A stretch of DNA of 64,000 bases, taken from contig NZ_JACHJP010000002.1 in NCBI RefSeq assembly GCF_014203715.1, forward strand, positions 620,001 through 684,000. The letters run 5' to 3'. Below are positions 35,489 through 43,607 of the stretch, piece by piece (within the stretch, counting starts at the first letter, position 1; each line of letters begins with the position of its first letter). The notes below the pieces were generated by a model, which was not told the origin of the DNA, ran no database searches, and was given only the letters and a program-made list of their open reading frames with translations. Position numbers and translations under genes: made by a program. Source of the DNA: Streptosporangium saharense (GTDB taxonomy: Bacteria; Actinomycetota; Actinomycetes; Streptosporangiales; Streptosporangiaceae).

Positions 35489-38400
35489 ACCCGGCCGAGC
35501 TGGGCGCCGAGCTGGAACGGCACGCCGCCGCCTGGCGGGCCGAGCAGTTCGGCCGCTTCGACCCGGCCGGGCTCGCCAAGCTCGCGCTGCTGCCCGAGTG
35601 GACCACCGAGCTGGCCGTACGGCTCTCGCTGGCCCCCGAGGAGGAGCTGACCGGTTTCCTCGACGCCCTCGACGACCTGGGGCTGGTCGAGTCACGGACC
35701 CTGCCGACCGGACAGGAGGCGTTCTGGGTGCGCGCGAGCAGGCGGGCGGAGCTCGGCGCCCACCTGCGCCAGACGCACGGGCGGCTGCTCGACGAGGTCG
35801 CCGGGGAGCTGCTCTCGTTGACGTGGGGAGTCGCCGAGCTGCGCGACTGGTGGCGCGCCGCGACCGTCCACCGCGAGGGCCACTCCGGCGCCACGCTCAT
35901 GGCGGACGTCTCGGCCCTCGTCGAGGAGGGAAAGGTGAGCGAGGCCGCCCAACTGGTCGCGACCACCCGGATGCTCGGCGAGGTCCTCGGTGAGCCGCTC
36001 GTCGGCGCCGCGCGACGGGCCAGGCGCCGGGTGGACCGCGCGGCCCGCGAGGCGGAGGACGCCCGTTTCCTGCGCCACTACCTGCCCCGCGCGGACATCG
36101 AGGCAGCCCTCGCCGAGCTGCTCGGCGCCGACCCTCCGAGGTGGGCGCTGCACCTGCTGGGCGCGGGCGGGGCGGGCAAGACGATGGTCGTACGGCACCT
36201 GGCCTCCGGCCGTTACGCCAGGGACCGGGGGCTGAATCCCGTCCCGGTGGCCAGGGTCGACTTCGACCACCTCGACCCCCGCTACCCGCAGGACCGCCCC
36301 GGGGAGATCCTGCTCGCCCTCGGCGAGGAGCTGCTGGGCTTCGGCACCGGCAGGGACGCCGAGCACGCGCACCGCAGGTTCGCCGACTCCGTCGTCGGCC
36401 TGCACGAGGAGCTGTCACGCGGCCGGCTCCTGTCCGGCAGGGCGACTCCGCTGCTCGACCACGTGGTGGAGAGCTTCGCCAGGTTCGTCAGGCTGCTCCC
36501 CGGCCCGGTGGTGCTGGTGCTGGACACCTGCGAGGAACTGGCCAAGCTGTATCCACCGGGGGCACCCGCCCCGGCCATCGACATGACCTTCGGCCTGCTG
36601 GAACGGCTGCGCGAGCGGGCACCCTCGATCCGGGTCCTGCTGGCCGGAAGACGCTGGCTGGCCAGGCCGTACGGCACGGCGGAGGAGTCCGAGGTGTCGG
36701 CGGGGCCGTTGCTGCTGCCCAGGCCGTACCTTCGGGTGCTCAGGACGCACGGGTTCACCGCCGCCGAGGCGGACGGCTATCTGGCGGCCCGCGCGGTGCC
36801 GCGGCGCCTCAGGGCCGCCGTGCTCACCCGGTCGGCGAACGGGGACGTCTTCAACCCCTTCGACCTGGCCGCCTACGCCGAGTGGGCGCTGAGCGAACCC
36901 GGTCTCGATCCGGTACGGCTGCTGCGCGCCGAGGGCGATCCCTACGTCGAGCACCGCATCATCGGCCGCCTCGCCGACCAGGGCGTGACCCGCGCGCTCG
37001 CGGTCGCCGCCGAGCTGGGACGGTTCGACCGGGCGCAGATCAGCCCCGCCCTGCTGCGGCTCGGGCTCGACCCCGACGCGGTCTTCGACGGCCTGGCCGC
37101 CCAGGAGTGGACACGCGTCACCGAGACGGGACAGGACGGCCGTCCATGGGTGGTCGAACTTGAGGAACAGGTCAGGGTCCGCCTGCGCCGGGTGACGGCG
37201 GCCGACCCCGGCAGGTTCCCGCTCAGGGCGGACCTGCTCGGCAGGGACGCCGCCGCCGTCGCCGACGCGACCCCCGTGCTGTCCGAGGTCTCGGCGGCGA
37301 CCGTGGTGGCCGCGGTCCGCCTGCTGCCCGTCGAGGAGGCCGCGGAGTTCTGGCGCGGGATCGAGAGCAGGGCCGCGGCGCAGGACGCCTGGCCGTGGGC
37401 GGAGCAGGTCGCGGTGCGCGCCGCCGCCGAGGAGGCACTGCGGGCCGGGGAGTCGGGGCCGTCGATCCTGGCCGCGATCCTCGCCACCCAGGCCGCGGCC
37501 AGGACGCACACCGGGACCGGGGGCGTCGAGGAGCTGTGGCGGCGGGTCGCCGTACACGCGCCCAGGCACCCCGGCCCCGCCCAGGCCGTCGCGCTCGCCG
37601 ACCGCGCCCTCCTGGGACAGGCCGCGGCCGGAAGCGTCCCACTCGATGATCTCCTGCCGGGCGTGGTGGCCAGGGGCGCCGCGCCCGAGGGCTCCGTCGT
37701 CGCCGCGATCGACGGGTGGATGCGGCACGGCGACTGGTCCCGGCTACGCGACGAGGACCTGCGCCGGGTCGGCGGGGACCTCGATCTCACCGGGGAGGAG
37801 CATCCGACGATCAAGGAAAGCCTCGTCCTCCCGTCGATCACGGGACAGGGCCCTGTTCCCGCCGACGTCGCCCCCTCCCCCGACGGGTCCTGGCTCGCGG
37901 TCCTGTACGGCGACGGCGCCGTCCGGCTGACGCACGACGGCACCACGACCACCCTCGACGGACACGGCGCGACCGGGGTCACGGTCTCCCCGGACGGCGC
38001 CTGGGTCGTCACCACGGCACGGGACGGCATGCTCAGGGCCTTCCGCCCGGACGGGACGCTGTGCGCCATCGCCCCCTCCGGCACCTCCGCTCCCCGGGGT
38101 GTCACCTACGCCGGGGACGGCCGCAGCCTGGCCTGCGTCGGGTGGGAAGGAAAGGCCGTGGTCTGGGAGACGGACGGGGAGCGGCCGTTCGTCCGGCTGC
38201 GCGCGGTCGTGTGGGTGTCCACCCCCGTGGCCGGGGTGGCGCTGAGCGAGGACGGTTCCCGCCTCTTCACCCGTGGCTCGGACGGCTCCACCCGGATGTG
38301 GAACACCGACCGCCGGATCGCCACCGCAGTCACCGCCCAGCGCGCCCTGCTGGCCCTGCACCGCAGGGAACACGGCGACCACGGCGCCTACGAGATCGCC

Positions 38401-40707
38401 GAGCGGCTGGCGGCCGACGCGTTCGTCTCCGCCCTGCCGGTCTCCGCACGGCCCGCCGTACGGGACACCGAATGGGAGGACGCCACCGGCCTGCACCTGG
38501 AGCTGGTGGCGACCGTCTCTCCCGACGACGTGCCCGCGACCGCCTGGGCCGACTGGCGTGCCCCTCGGCGCCTGGACGCGCGCTGCCTGCTCGTGTGGCA
38601 GCTTGTCACGACGGGATGGCGGGAGCGGGACGACTTCCAGACACCGTGGCAGTCCTTCTCAGCCCCGTTCGACGACATCGACGTGGAACGGCTGCTCGCC
38701 TGGCGGGTGCGCGTCCACAACGGGAGACGACCGCTCGAACCACACGTCCTTGAGCTGCTGGCCGACCGGGACACCTACTCCCCGGCCAGACGGGCCTCGG
38801 TGTGGCAGCACCACCGGATACGGCCGCTGGTGGTCGAGGTGGCCGAGGCGTGGCTGACGCGCGGCGAGGTCATGAGGGCCGTGGAGCTGCTGCGTGGACG
38901 CATCGAGGCGGCGGTCGCCTCGGGGGACGACCCCGACACCGTCGAGCAGTGCCAGCTCGCCCTGATCCGGATCTGCCGACGCGTCAGGTCGCTCGTCCCC
39001 TATCCCGAGCTGACCTCGCTCACGACCTCGGGGACGCCCCTGGTGCGCGCGGAGGCCTGGATCACCCTGACCCTGGTGACCGGGGCCCGGCCCTCCTCCC
39101 CCGAGGAGGCGGGAAGCTGGTACGGCTGGTGGCAGTGCCAGGACCGGCGTTCCCTCGCTGGCGGACAACCTGGCTGGGAGCCGCCGTCCGCTCCGGAGCC
39201 CGGCATCCCCCGGGGGCTGACGCTGGCCGCCCGGGGTGAGCACACCGGGCATCCCGAGGACTCGATCGCTCTCCCCCGTTTCCCGATGCTGTTCCCGGGC
39301 CCGGGAGGCGAGGGTAGGCAACTGCTGGAAAGGGCCGAGACGATCGCCCTGCGCTCACCGGCCTTCGCCTGGGCGGTATTCGACGTGGCGGCGGGACTGC
39401 TGGAGGAGGCACACGACCCGCGCGACGCGCTCCAGGCCCGGATCCTGGCCCTGCTGGCCCGGGTCCGCGTCGGTCCCCCACCGAGGCGTCCTTCGATCAA
39501 GAAGTTCGACGCGCTCCCTCTCGACCAGGTGGACTTCCCACCCGGCTCCGGCTGGCCCGAGCGGATCGCCTATCTGCGCGGCCTGCTTGAGGACGCCGAA
39601 GCGACTGGCTCCGACCTGCCGGAACTGGCCCTGGACTCCGCCGTCCCGTCTCCCCCTCCCCCCGAGGCGTCCCCGCCCACCTTCGCCTTCGGAAGGTTCG
39701 GCGGCGCCGTACGCGGGGTGACCGTCGCGGCGCTGCTCGCGCTGGCCCTCATGGTGGGGCTGCTTCCCGTCGCGGACCAGTTGCCCTCCCTCCTGCGGGT
39801 CGTGTTCGGCTTGGTCCCGTTCGCCACCGTGCTCGTCCTGGTGCTGCCCTCCGGCTGGGAACGGTCGGTGCCCGCGGACATGCTCGGTTTCCTGGACCGG
39901 TTGATCCCCCGGATGCTCGTCACCGCGGTCATATCCGCCGAATCCGACAGGGCCAGGATCGCCACCGTCGGCCGCCGCTCCCCACGGAACTGGAGGCTGA
40001 ACTGGACCGACATATCCCGAACCACCCAAAGGGGACAACTCATCACGTGGGAGTTCCCCCGCCTCCCCGCCGACCGCCTCCGGCCTCTCGTCCGGCTCGA
40101 ACTTCCCGGTCCCCTCGACGGCGAGCCCTGGGAGTCGCGTCTTCCGCTCCATGCCCGGGTCTTCCGTGGCGCCGTCGCCCCCCCGATCAGGCCGCCCGTC
40201 CAGGAACGGAATGAGCACGGCCAGGTGATCCGCCGGACGTCCTTCTCCATGCTGCACGTCACCGGCACAGCCGTGACGACGGCGGCGGGGACACGGATCC
40301 GCCTCAGCGGGGACTTCGGCGGCAGCCGGTCCGGGCTGCTCGATCCGGCGTCGATGGAGGCGGCGACCCGGACCCTGGTCATCCTGCAGGCCAACCCGGT
40401 CGACGGCCCCCCGGTGCCGCTCGCCGAGCAGCGCGGTCTCTTCGCCGCCCTGGCGAGGGAACTCGTCGCCATGGGCACCCGCGCCGTGCTCGTCATCCCG
40501 CCGTTGCCCGACACCGTCGCGGAACAGGCCTCGTCCCTGGCACGGTCGAAGGCCTCCAAACACGGCGCCTCGCTCCTTCCCCGGCACCTGCTGCGGCTCC
40601 AGCGCGACCTGCGGAGCCTCGTCAGGAAAGCGGGCGGCGAGCGGGAGGCCGTCTGTGACGTGCTGCTCTTCCTGCCGACCACCTTCAGAGAGGACACCTC
40701 GGGATGA
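35485..40707 (+). CDS. Giant STAND ATPase with winged helix, WD40-like blades, two TM helices and CHAT-like tail
   Basis: A 1740-residue protein. Order: winged-helix-like region (about 30-95), helical linker, P-loop NTPase with Walker A GAGGAGKT at about 226-233 and Walker B VVLVLDTCEE near 345, helical arm, then several WD40-like strands (about 792-942; VTVSPDGAWVVTTARDG, VALSEDGSRLFTRGSDGS). A long alpha-helical region follows, then two hydrophobic helices (about 1406-1460), and a tail (about 1620-1740) shaped like a CHAT domain but with Asn (LVILQANPVDG) where the cysteine belongs. It is linked by GTGA to the CHAT protease. Expected role: sensor and scaffold activating the protease at the membrane (inference). 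Confidence 0.78.
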   Translation: MNPAELGAELERHAAAWRAEQFGRFDPAGLAKLALLPEWTTELAVRLSLAPEEELTGFLDALDDLGLVESRTLPTGQEAFWVRASRRAELGAHLRQTHGRLLDEVAGELLSLTWGVAELRDWWRAATVHREGHSGATLMADVSALVEEGKVSEAAQLVATTRMLGEVLGEPLVGAARRARRRVDRAAREAEDARFLRHYLPRADIEAALAELLGADPPRWALHLLGAGGAGKTMVVRHLASGRYARDRGLNPVPVARVDFDHLDPRYPQDRPGEILLALGEELLGFGTGRDAEHAHRRFADSVVGLHEELSRGRLLSGRATPLLDHVVESFARFVRLLPGPVVLVLDTCEELAKLYPPGAPAPAIDMTFGLLERLRERAPSIRVLLAGRRWLARPYGTAEESEVSAGPLLLPRPYLRVLRTHGFTAAEADGYLAARAVPRRLRAAVLTRSANGDVFNPFDLAAYAEWALSEPGLDPVRLLRAEGDPYVEHRIIGRLADQGVTRALAVAAELGRFDRAQISPALLRLGLDPDAVFDGLAAQEWTRVTETGQDGRPWVVELEEQVRVRLRRVTAADPGRFPLRADLLGRDAAAVADATPVLSEVSAATVVAAVRLLPVEEAAEFWRGIESRAAAQDAWPWAEQVAVRAAAEEALRAGESGPSILAAILATQAAARTHTGTGGVEELWRRVAVHAPRHPGPAQAVALADRALLGQAAAGSVPLDDLLPGVVARGAAPEGSVVAAIDGWMRHGDWSRLRDEDLRRVGGDLDLTGEEHPTIKESLVLPSITGQGPVPADVAPSPDGSWLAVLYGDGAVRLTHDGTTTTLDGHGATGVTVSPDGAWVVTTARDGMLRAFRPDGTLCAIAPSGTSAPRGVTYAGDGRSLACVGWEGKAVVWETDGERPFVRLRAVVWVSTPVAGVALSEDGSRLFTRGSDGSTRMWNTDRRIATAVTAQRALLALHRREHGDHGAYEIAERLAADAFVSALPVSARPAVRDTEWEDATGLHLELVATVSPDDVPATAWADWRAPRRLDARCLLVWQLVTTGWRERDDFQTPWQSFSAPFDDIDVERLLAWRVRVHNGRRPLEPHVLELLADRDTYSPARRASVWQHHRIRPLVVEVAEAWLTRGEVMRAVELLRGRIEAAVASGDDPDTVEQCQLALIRICRRVRSLVPYPELTSLTTSGTPLVRAEAWITLTLVTGARPSSPEEAGSWYGWWQCQDRRSLAGGQPGWEPPSAPEPGIPRGLTLAARGEHTGHPEDSIALPRFPMLFPGPGGEGRQLLERAETIALRSPAFAWAVFDVAAGLLEEAHDPRDALQARILALLARVRVGPPPRRPSIKKFDALPLDQVDFPPGSGWPERIAYLRGLLEDAEATGSDLPELALDSAVPSPPPPEASPPTFAFGRFGGAVRGVTVAALLALALMVGLLPVADQLPSLLRVVFGLVPFATVLVLVLPSGWERSVPADMLGFLDRLIPRMLVTAVISAESDRARIATVGRRSPRNWRLNWTDISRTTQRGQLITWEFPRLPADRLRPLVRLELPGPLDGEPWESRLPLHARVFRGAVAPPIRPPVQERNEHGQVIRRTSFSMLHVTGTAVTTAAGTRIRLSGDFGGSRSGLLDPASMEAATRTLVILQANPVDGPPVPLAEQRGLFAALARELVAMGTRAVLVIPPLPDTVAEQASSLARSKASKHGASLLPRHLLRLQRDLRSLVRKAGGEREAVCDVLLFLPTTFREDTSG

Positions 40708-41741
40708 CCGTATGGCAGCGGATCGAGTCCTGGTTCCACGCCGCCTCCGAGCATGTCACCGTCGGGTTCGTCCCCGAGGAGAGCGCGACGGCGTTGGCAC
40801 CGTACGAGGGATATATCCGGTTGTTTGTCGCCGAGGGGTTCCTCGCCGACCGGCGTAGCTGGGCCGCCGACCAGTATCCGGCGCTGCACGGCGGGGTCTC
40901 GCTGTCCTTCCTCGGCGGGCAGCCGCTGGCGTTCACCACGATGGCCGGGCAGTCGGCCTGGCTGGCGCCCGGCGTCACGCTCAGCGAGCCGATCACGCCG
41001 CTGCTGCCGTACGGCGGAGGCACGGTGAGCGTGCAGGCGGGTCTGTACCGCGTGTCGGAGAAGGGGCCGCTCGGCACCGCCGTACAGATCGCCGGGGGGC
41101 TGGCCGGACTGGTCGCGCCGCCGCTGGCCGCGGCAGCGACCATCGCGACGAAGCTGTCCGAGGGCATCGACAGGATCCTGGGCGACCTGGGTGAGCAGCC
41201 GGTTCTCGGCGTGCACTGGACCATGGTCGCGCCCGTGCCCGGCACCCCCGGCTCCGGTGTCAGGACCGTGCGCGCCGGGCACCTGGTGGTGATCAACTCT
41301 CCCGAGCCTCCCGGGGCGCTGTCGATCGAGGACGGCAGGCTGCGCGTGGACGGCAGGCCTCCCACCGGCGCCGACTTCCTGGTGCTGCGGATCGAGTGCA
41401 GGGCGGAGCGGGACGACTGGCGTTTCCCCGAGCTCGCCCAGCTGATCGACCGCGCCGGGGAGGAGTATCTCCGGCGCGGGGAGACCCAGACGTTCAGGGA
41501 CCTGCGTTCGGACGCCGTGGTGCGGGCCTGGTGCTCGCCCGACCTGACGCCGCTGGACAGGAAGCGGGTGGCCGTGCTGGTCGCCGGGGAGATCGACGAG
41601 GTCAGGCGGCTCGGGGTGGTTTCCGACGAGGATCAGGCACTGGACGAGGATCGGACGCTGGAGGAGGCCGTGGCGCTGCGGCTGCCCTCACGGGACGCCC
41701 CCGAGCTGGACGGCCTGCGCCTGGCCGACCTGCTCGCCTGA
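40704..41741 (+). CDS. Unknown protein with central Gly/Ala hydrophobic segment, last gene of CHAT operon
   Basis: A 345-residue protein with no family I recognise. The N-terminal half is beta-rich (YIRLFVAEGF, GVSLSFLGGQPLAFTT). The centre has an Ala/Gly-rich hydrophobic stretch (about 127-155, VQIAGGLAGLVAPPLAAAAT) that could be a membrane-active helix pair. The C-terminal third is charged and helical. The ATG overlaps the STAND stop (ATGA), so it is a coupled part of the system. Because CHAT and caspase-like proteases are often encoded beside a dedicated target, this is a candidate substrate or effector. Its last 54 bases overlap the convergent SWIM gene. Confidence 0.7.
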   Translation: MTVWQRIESWFHAASEHVTVGFVPEESATALAPYEGYIRLFVAEGFLADRRSWAADQYPALHGGVSLSFLGGQPLAFTTMAGQSAWLAPGVTLSEPITPLLPYGGGTVSVQAGLYRVSEKGPLGTAVQIAGGLAGLVAPPLAAAATIATKLSEGIDRILGDLGEQPVLGVHWTMVAPVPGTPGSGVRTVRAGHLVVINSPEPPGALSIEDGRLRVDGRPPTGADFLVLRIECRAERDDWRFPELAQLIDRAGEEYLRRGETQTFRDLRSDAVVRAWCSPDLTPLDRKRVAVLVAGEIDEVRRLGVVSDEDQALDEDRTLEEAVALRLPSRDAPELDGLRLADLLA

Positions 41742-43607
41742 ACCTGGGCTTCTCGGGTCCGGCTGCCAGGACGCCCTGACCAGCGCCCGTTCCGTGGCGG
41801 CGAGATGGGCCGAGGCGGCCAGCCACGCCCAGGCGTAACGGTCGCCCCCGGTGTCCGTCAGGCGGCCGAACACGTCGCGGGCACGGCGGTCGGCCTCGGC
41901 GCCGAGCGCGCCGACCAGCTCCGCCGCGGTGCCGAAGCCCGCCCTGCGGAGCGCGGCCCGCTGGGTGAGACAGTCACCGCCCCTGGCGGACTCGGCCAGG
42001 GCCCGCCTGCCGCCGGTGACGGCCAGCTCGACCAGGCGGCGCACCCGCCACAGCGGCGAGCCGGTCACCGGATCGGGCCCCGGCGCCTCGACCGGCTCGT
42101 CCGGCGCGCAGCTCTCGCGGGAGGGCAGGTGGGAGCCGCTCAGGCGGTCGTAGCCGAGGTCGGCGTGACCCTGCCACTCGGGGGGCAGGCGCAGCGTCGG
42201 CCCCTCCCCGGGGACCGGCCCGACCGCGAGCGGGCGCAGGGTCGCCGCCCTGTCGGGGTCGAGCCGTCCGAGCACGCGGATCCGCAGTCCCGGCCTGGAG
42301 GCCAGTTGCCGCAGGTTGGCGACGTGGGCGAGGCCGGGGTCCGCGTTCGCGGCCATCAGGCGGATCAGCGGCCCGTCCAGCACCCGCCCCTCCGGGGACA
42401 ACTCGCGGGCGAGCAGCAGCTCTCCCCGCGACCCGACGACCACCAGGTCGCAGCCGACCGGCCGGTTCGTCTCCTCCGTCTCGCGTGGCTCCCGCCAGGC
42501 CTCCTCGGCGAGCCTCAGGTCGGCCGCCTGGGCGAGGGGGCGGGAGAACAGCTCCGCCAGCGGTCCTCGCGTCCAGGACAGCCCCGGGACGGAGGTTGCC
42601 CTGACGCCCTTCCCCGAGCCGAGCCGCCCCTCCGGGGAGACCGTCGCCCCGGAGATCAGCAGGCCGCCACGGGCGAGCTGCGCGTGGTTGAGGGCCGCGG
42701 AGCCGAGCGCGACGGCTGCCGTGCCCGCCCCCTTCGCGCGGGAGGACCCTCCCGGCCTGACGTCGGCGACGGAGAACCAGCGTCCGTCCTCGGTGAGGAG
42801 GTGTGTGACCACCCCGCCGTAGCCGGTCGCGCTGATCACCGGCTCCCGGCAGACCCCGTAGACGCGCAGTCCCTCGCCCTGGCGGTACGCGCGGCGGGCG
42901 CTGCCCACCAGGGCCGGATCCGGGTCGGCGGCGGCGAGCCTGCCCGAGGTCAGCAGCAGGTCGCCGAGCGCGGAGACCAGGTCGGCGAGGCGGTGACCCT
43001 CGTGGCGCCCACGGGCGGCCCGCATGCCACGGACGACACGCAGGGCCGCGGCCTCCGCCCTGGGCAGCCCGGCGAGCCTGGCGGTGTGCGCCGCCCTGAG
43101 CAGCTCGGCCTGGAGCAGCGCCCCCGCCCCCGGCACCCCCGCCGCCAGCATGGCCGTGCCCGCGGCCCACAGCTCGGCCGCCGCCGCGACCTGTCCGGAG
43201 GTGAGTTTCCTGACCTGCGGCGTCTCGGCCTGGGGTGCCTCGACGGCCGGAGGGTCCTGGGGGGCGGGCTCGGTCACCTCCTCGACCGGGATGTCGGCCG
43301 AGGTGGTCTCCGCTACCGGGCAGGCGCTCAGGACGGCCGCCAGGTGCAGGCAGCGCGGCGCGAGCAGGCAGCTACACACCGCCGCCGAGGGGTCGGCGAC
43401 GACGCCCGTCTTCCCCGGGCTGAGGGTGACCACCGTGTCCTCCCCCCAGCCGACCGAGACGCGGCCCTCCTCCTCGGTCGTGGGCAGCGCGGCGCAGCGG
43501 CCAACCGCCTCCTCCAGCTTCTTACGCAGCCGGGGGGTGAGGTTCTCGACCGCGGTGGCGGCCACGTGTGGCTCGACCTGCGGCAGCCGTACGGCAGGCG
43601 GGGTCAA
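41688..43607 (-). CDS. SWIM zinc-finger protein
   Basis: A 639-residue protein. The SWIM motif (CxC then CxH) is at about residues 75-90 in VCSCLLAPRCLHLA. The rest is Ala/Leu/Arg-rich with strands and helices typical of SWIM proteins in MoxR clusters. SWIM fingers bind nucleic acid or protein. A TTG start forms a TTGA overlap with the DUF5682-vWA stop, with AGGAGA seven bases upstream; this fits better than the longer frame reaching 43751. It overlaps the CHAT operon's last gene tail to tail. Confidence 0.75.
   Translation of the reverse strand: MTPPAVRLPQVEPHVAATAVENLTPRLRKKLEEAVGRCAALPTTEEEGRVSVGWGEDTVVTLSPGKTGVVADPSAAVCSCLLAPRCLHLAAVLSACPVAETTSADIPVEEVTEPAPQDPPAVEAPQAETPQVRKLTSGQVAAAAELWAAGTAMLAAGVPGAGALLQAELLRAAHTARLAGLPRAEAAALRVVRGMRAARGRHEGHRLADLVSALGDLLLTSGRLAAADPDPALVGSARRAYRQGEGLRVYGVCREPVISATGYGGVVTHLLTEDGRWFSVADVRPGGSSRAKGAGTAAVALGSAALNHAQLARGGLLISGATVSPEGRLGSGKGVRATSVPGLSWTRGPLAELFSRPLAQAADLRLAEEAWREPRETEETNRPVGCDLVVVGSRGELLLARELSPEGRVLDGPLIRLMAANADPGLAHVANLRQLASRPGLRIRVLGRLDPDRAATLRPLAVGPVPGEGPTLRLPPEWQGHADLGYDRLSGSHLPSRESCAPDEPVEAPGPDPVTGSPLWRVRRLVELAVTGGRRALAESARGGDCLTQRAALRRAGFGTAAELVGALGAEADRRARDVFGRLTDTGGDRYAWAWLAASAHLAATERALVRASWQPDPRSPGSGEQVGQAQAVQLGGVP

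Noticed and set aside
40704-41741. Gasdermin identity for the last CHAT-operon protein
   Set aside because: The length and hydrophobic layout differ and I see no N-terminal acylation cysteine; only a functional analogy is proposed.
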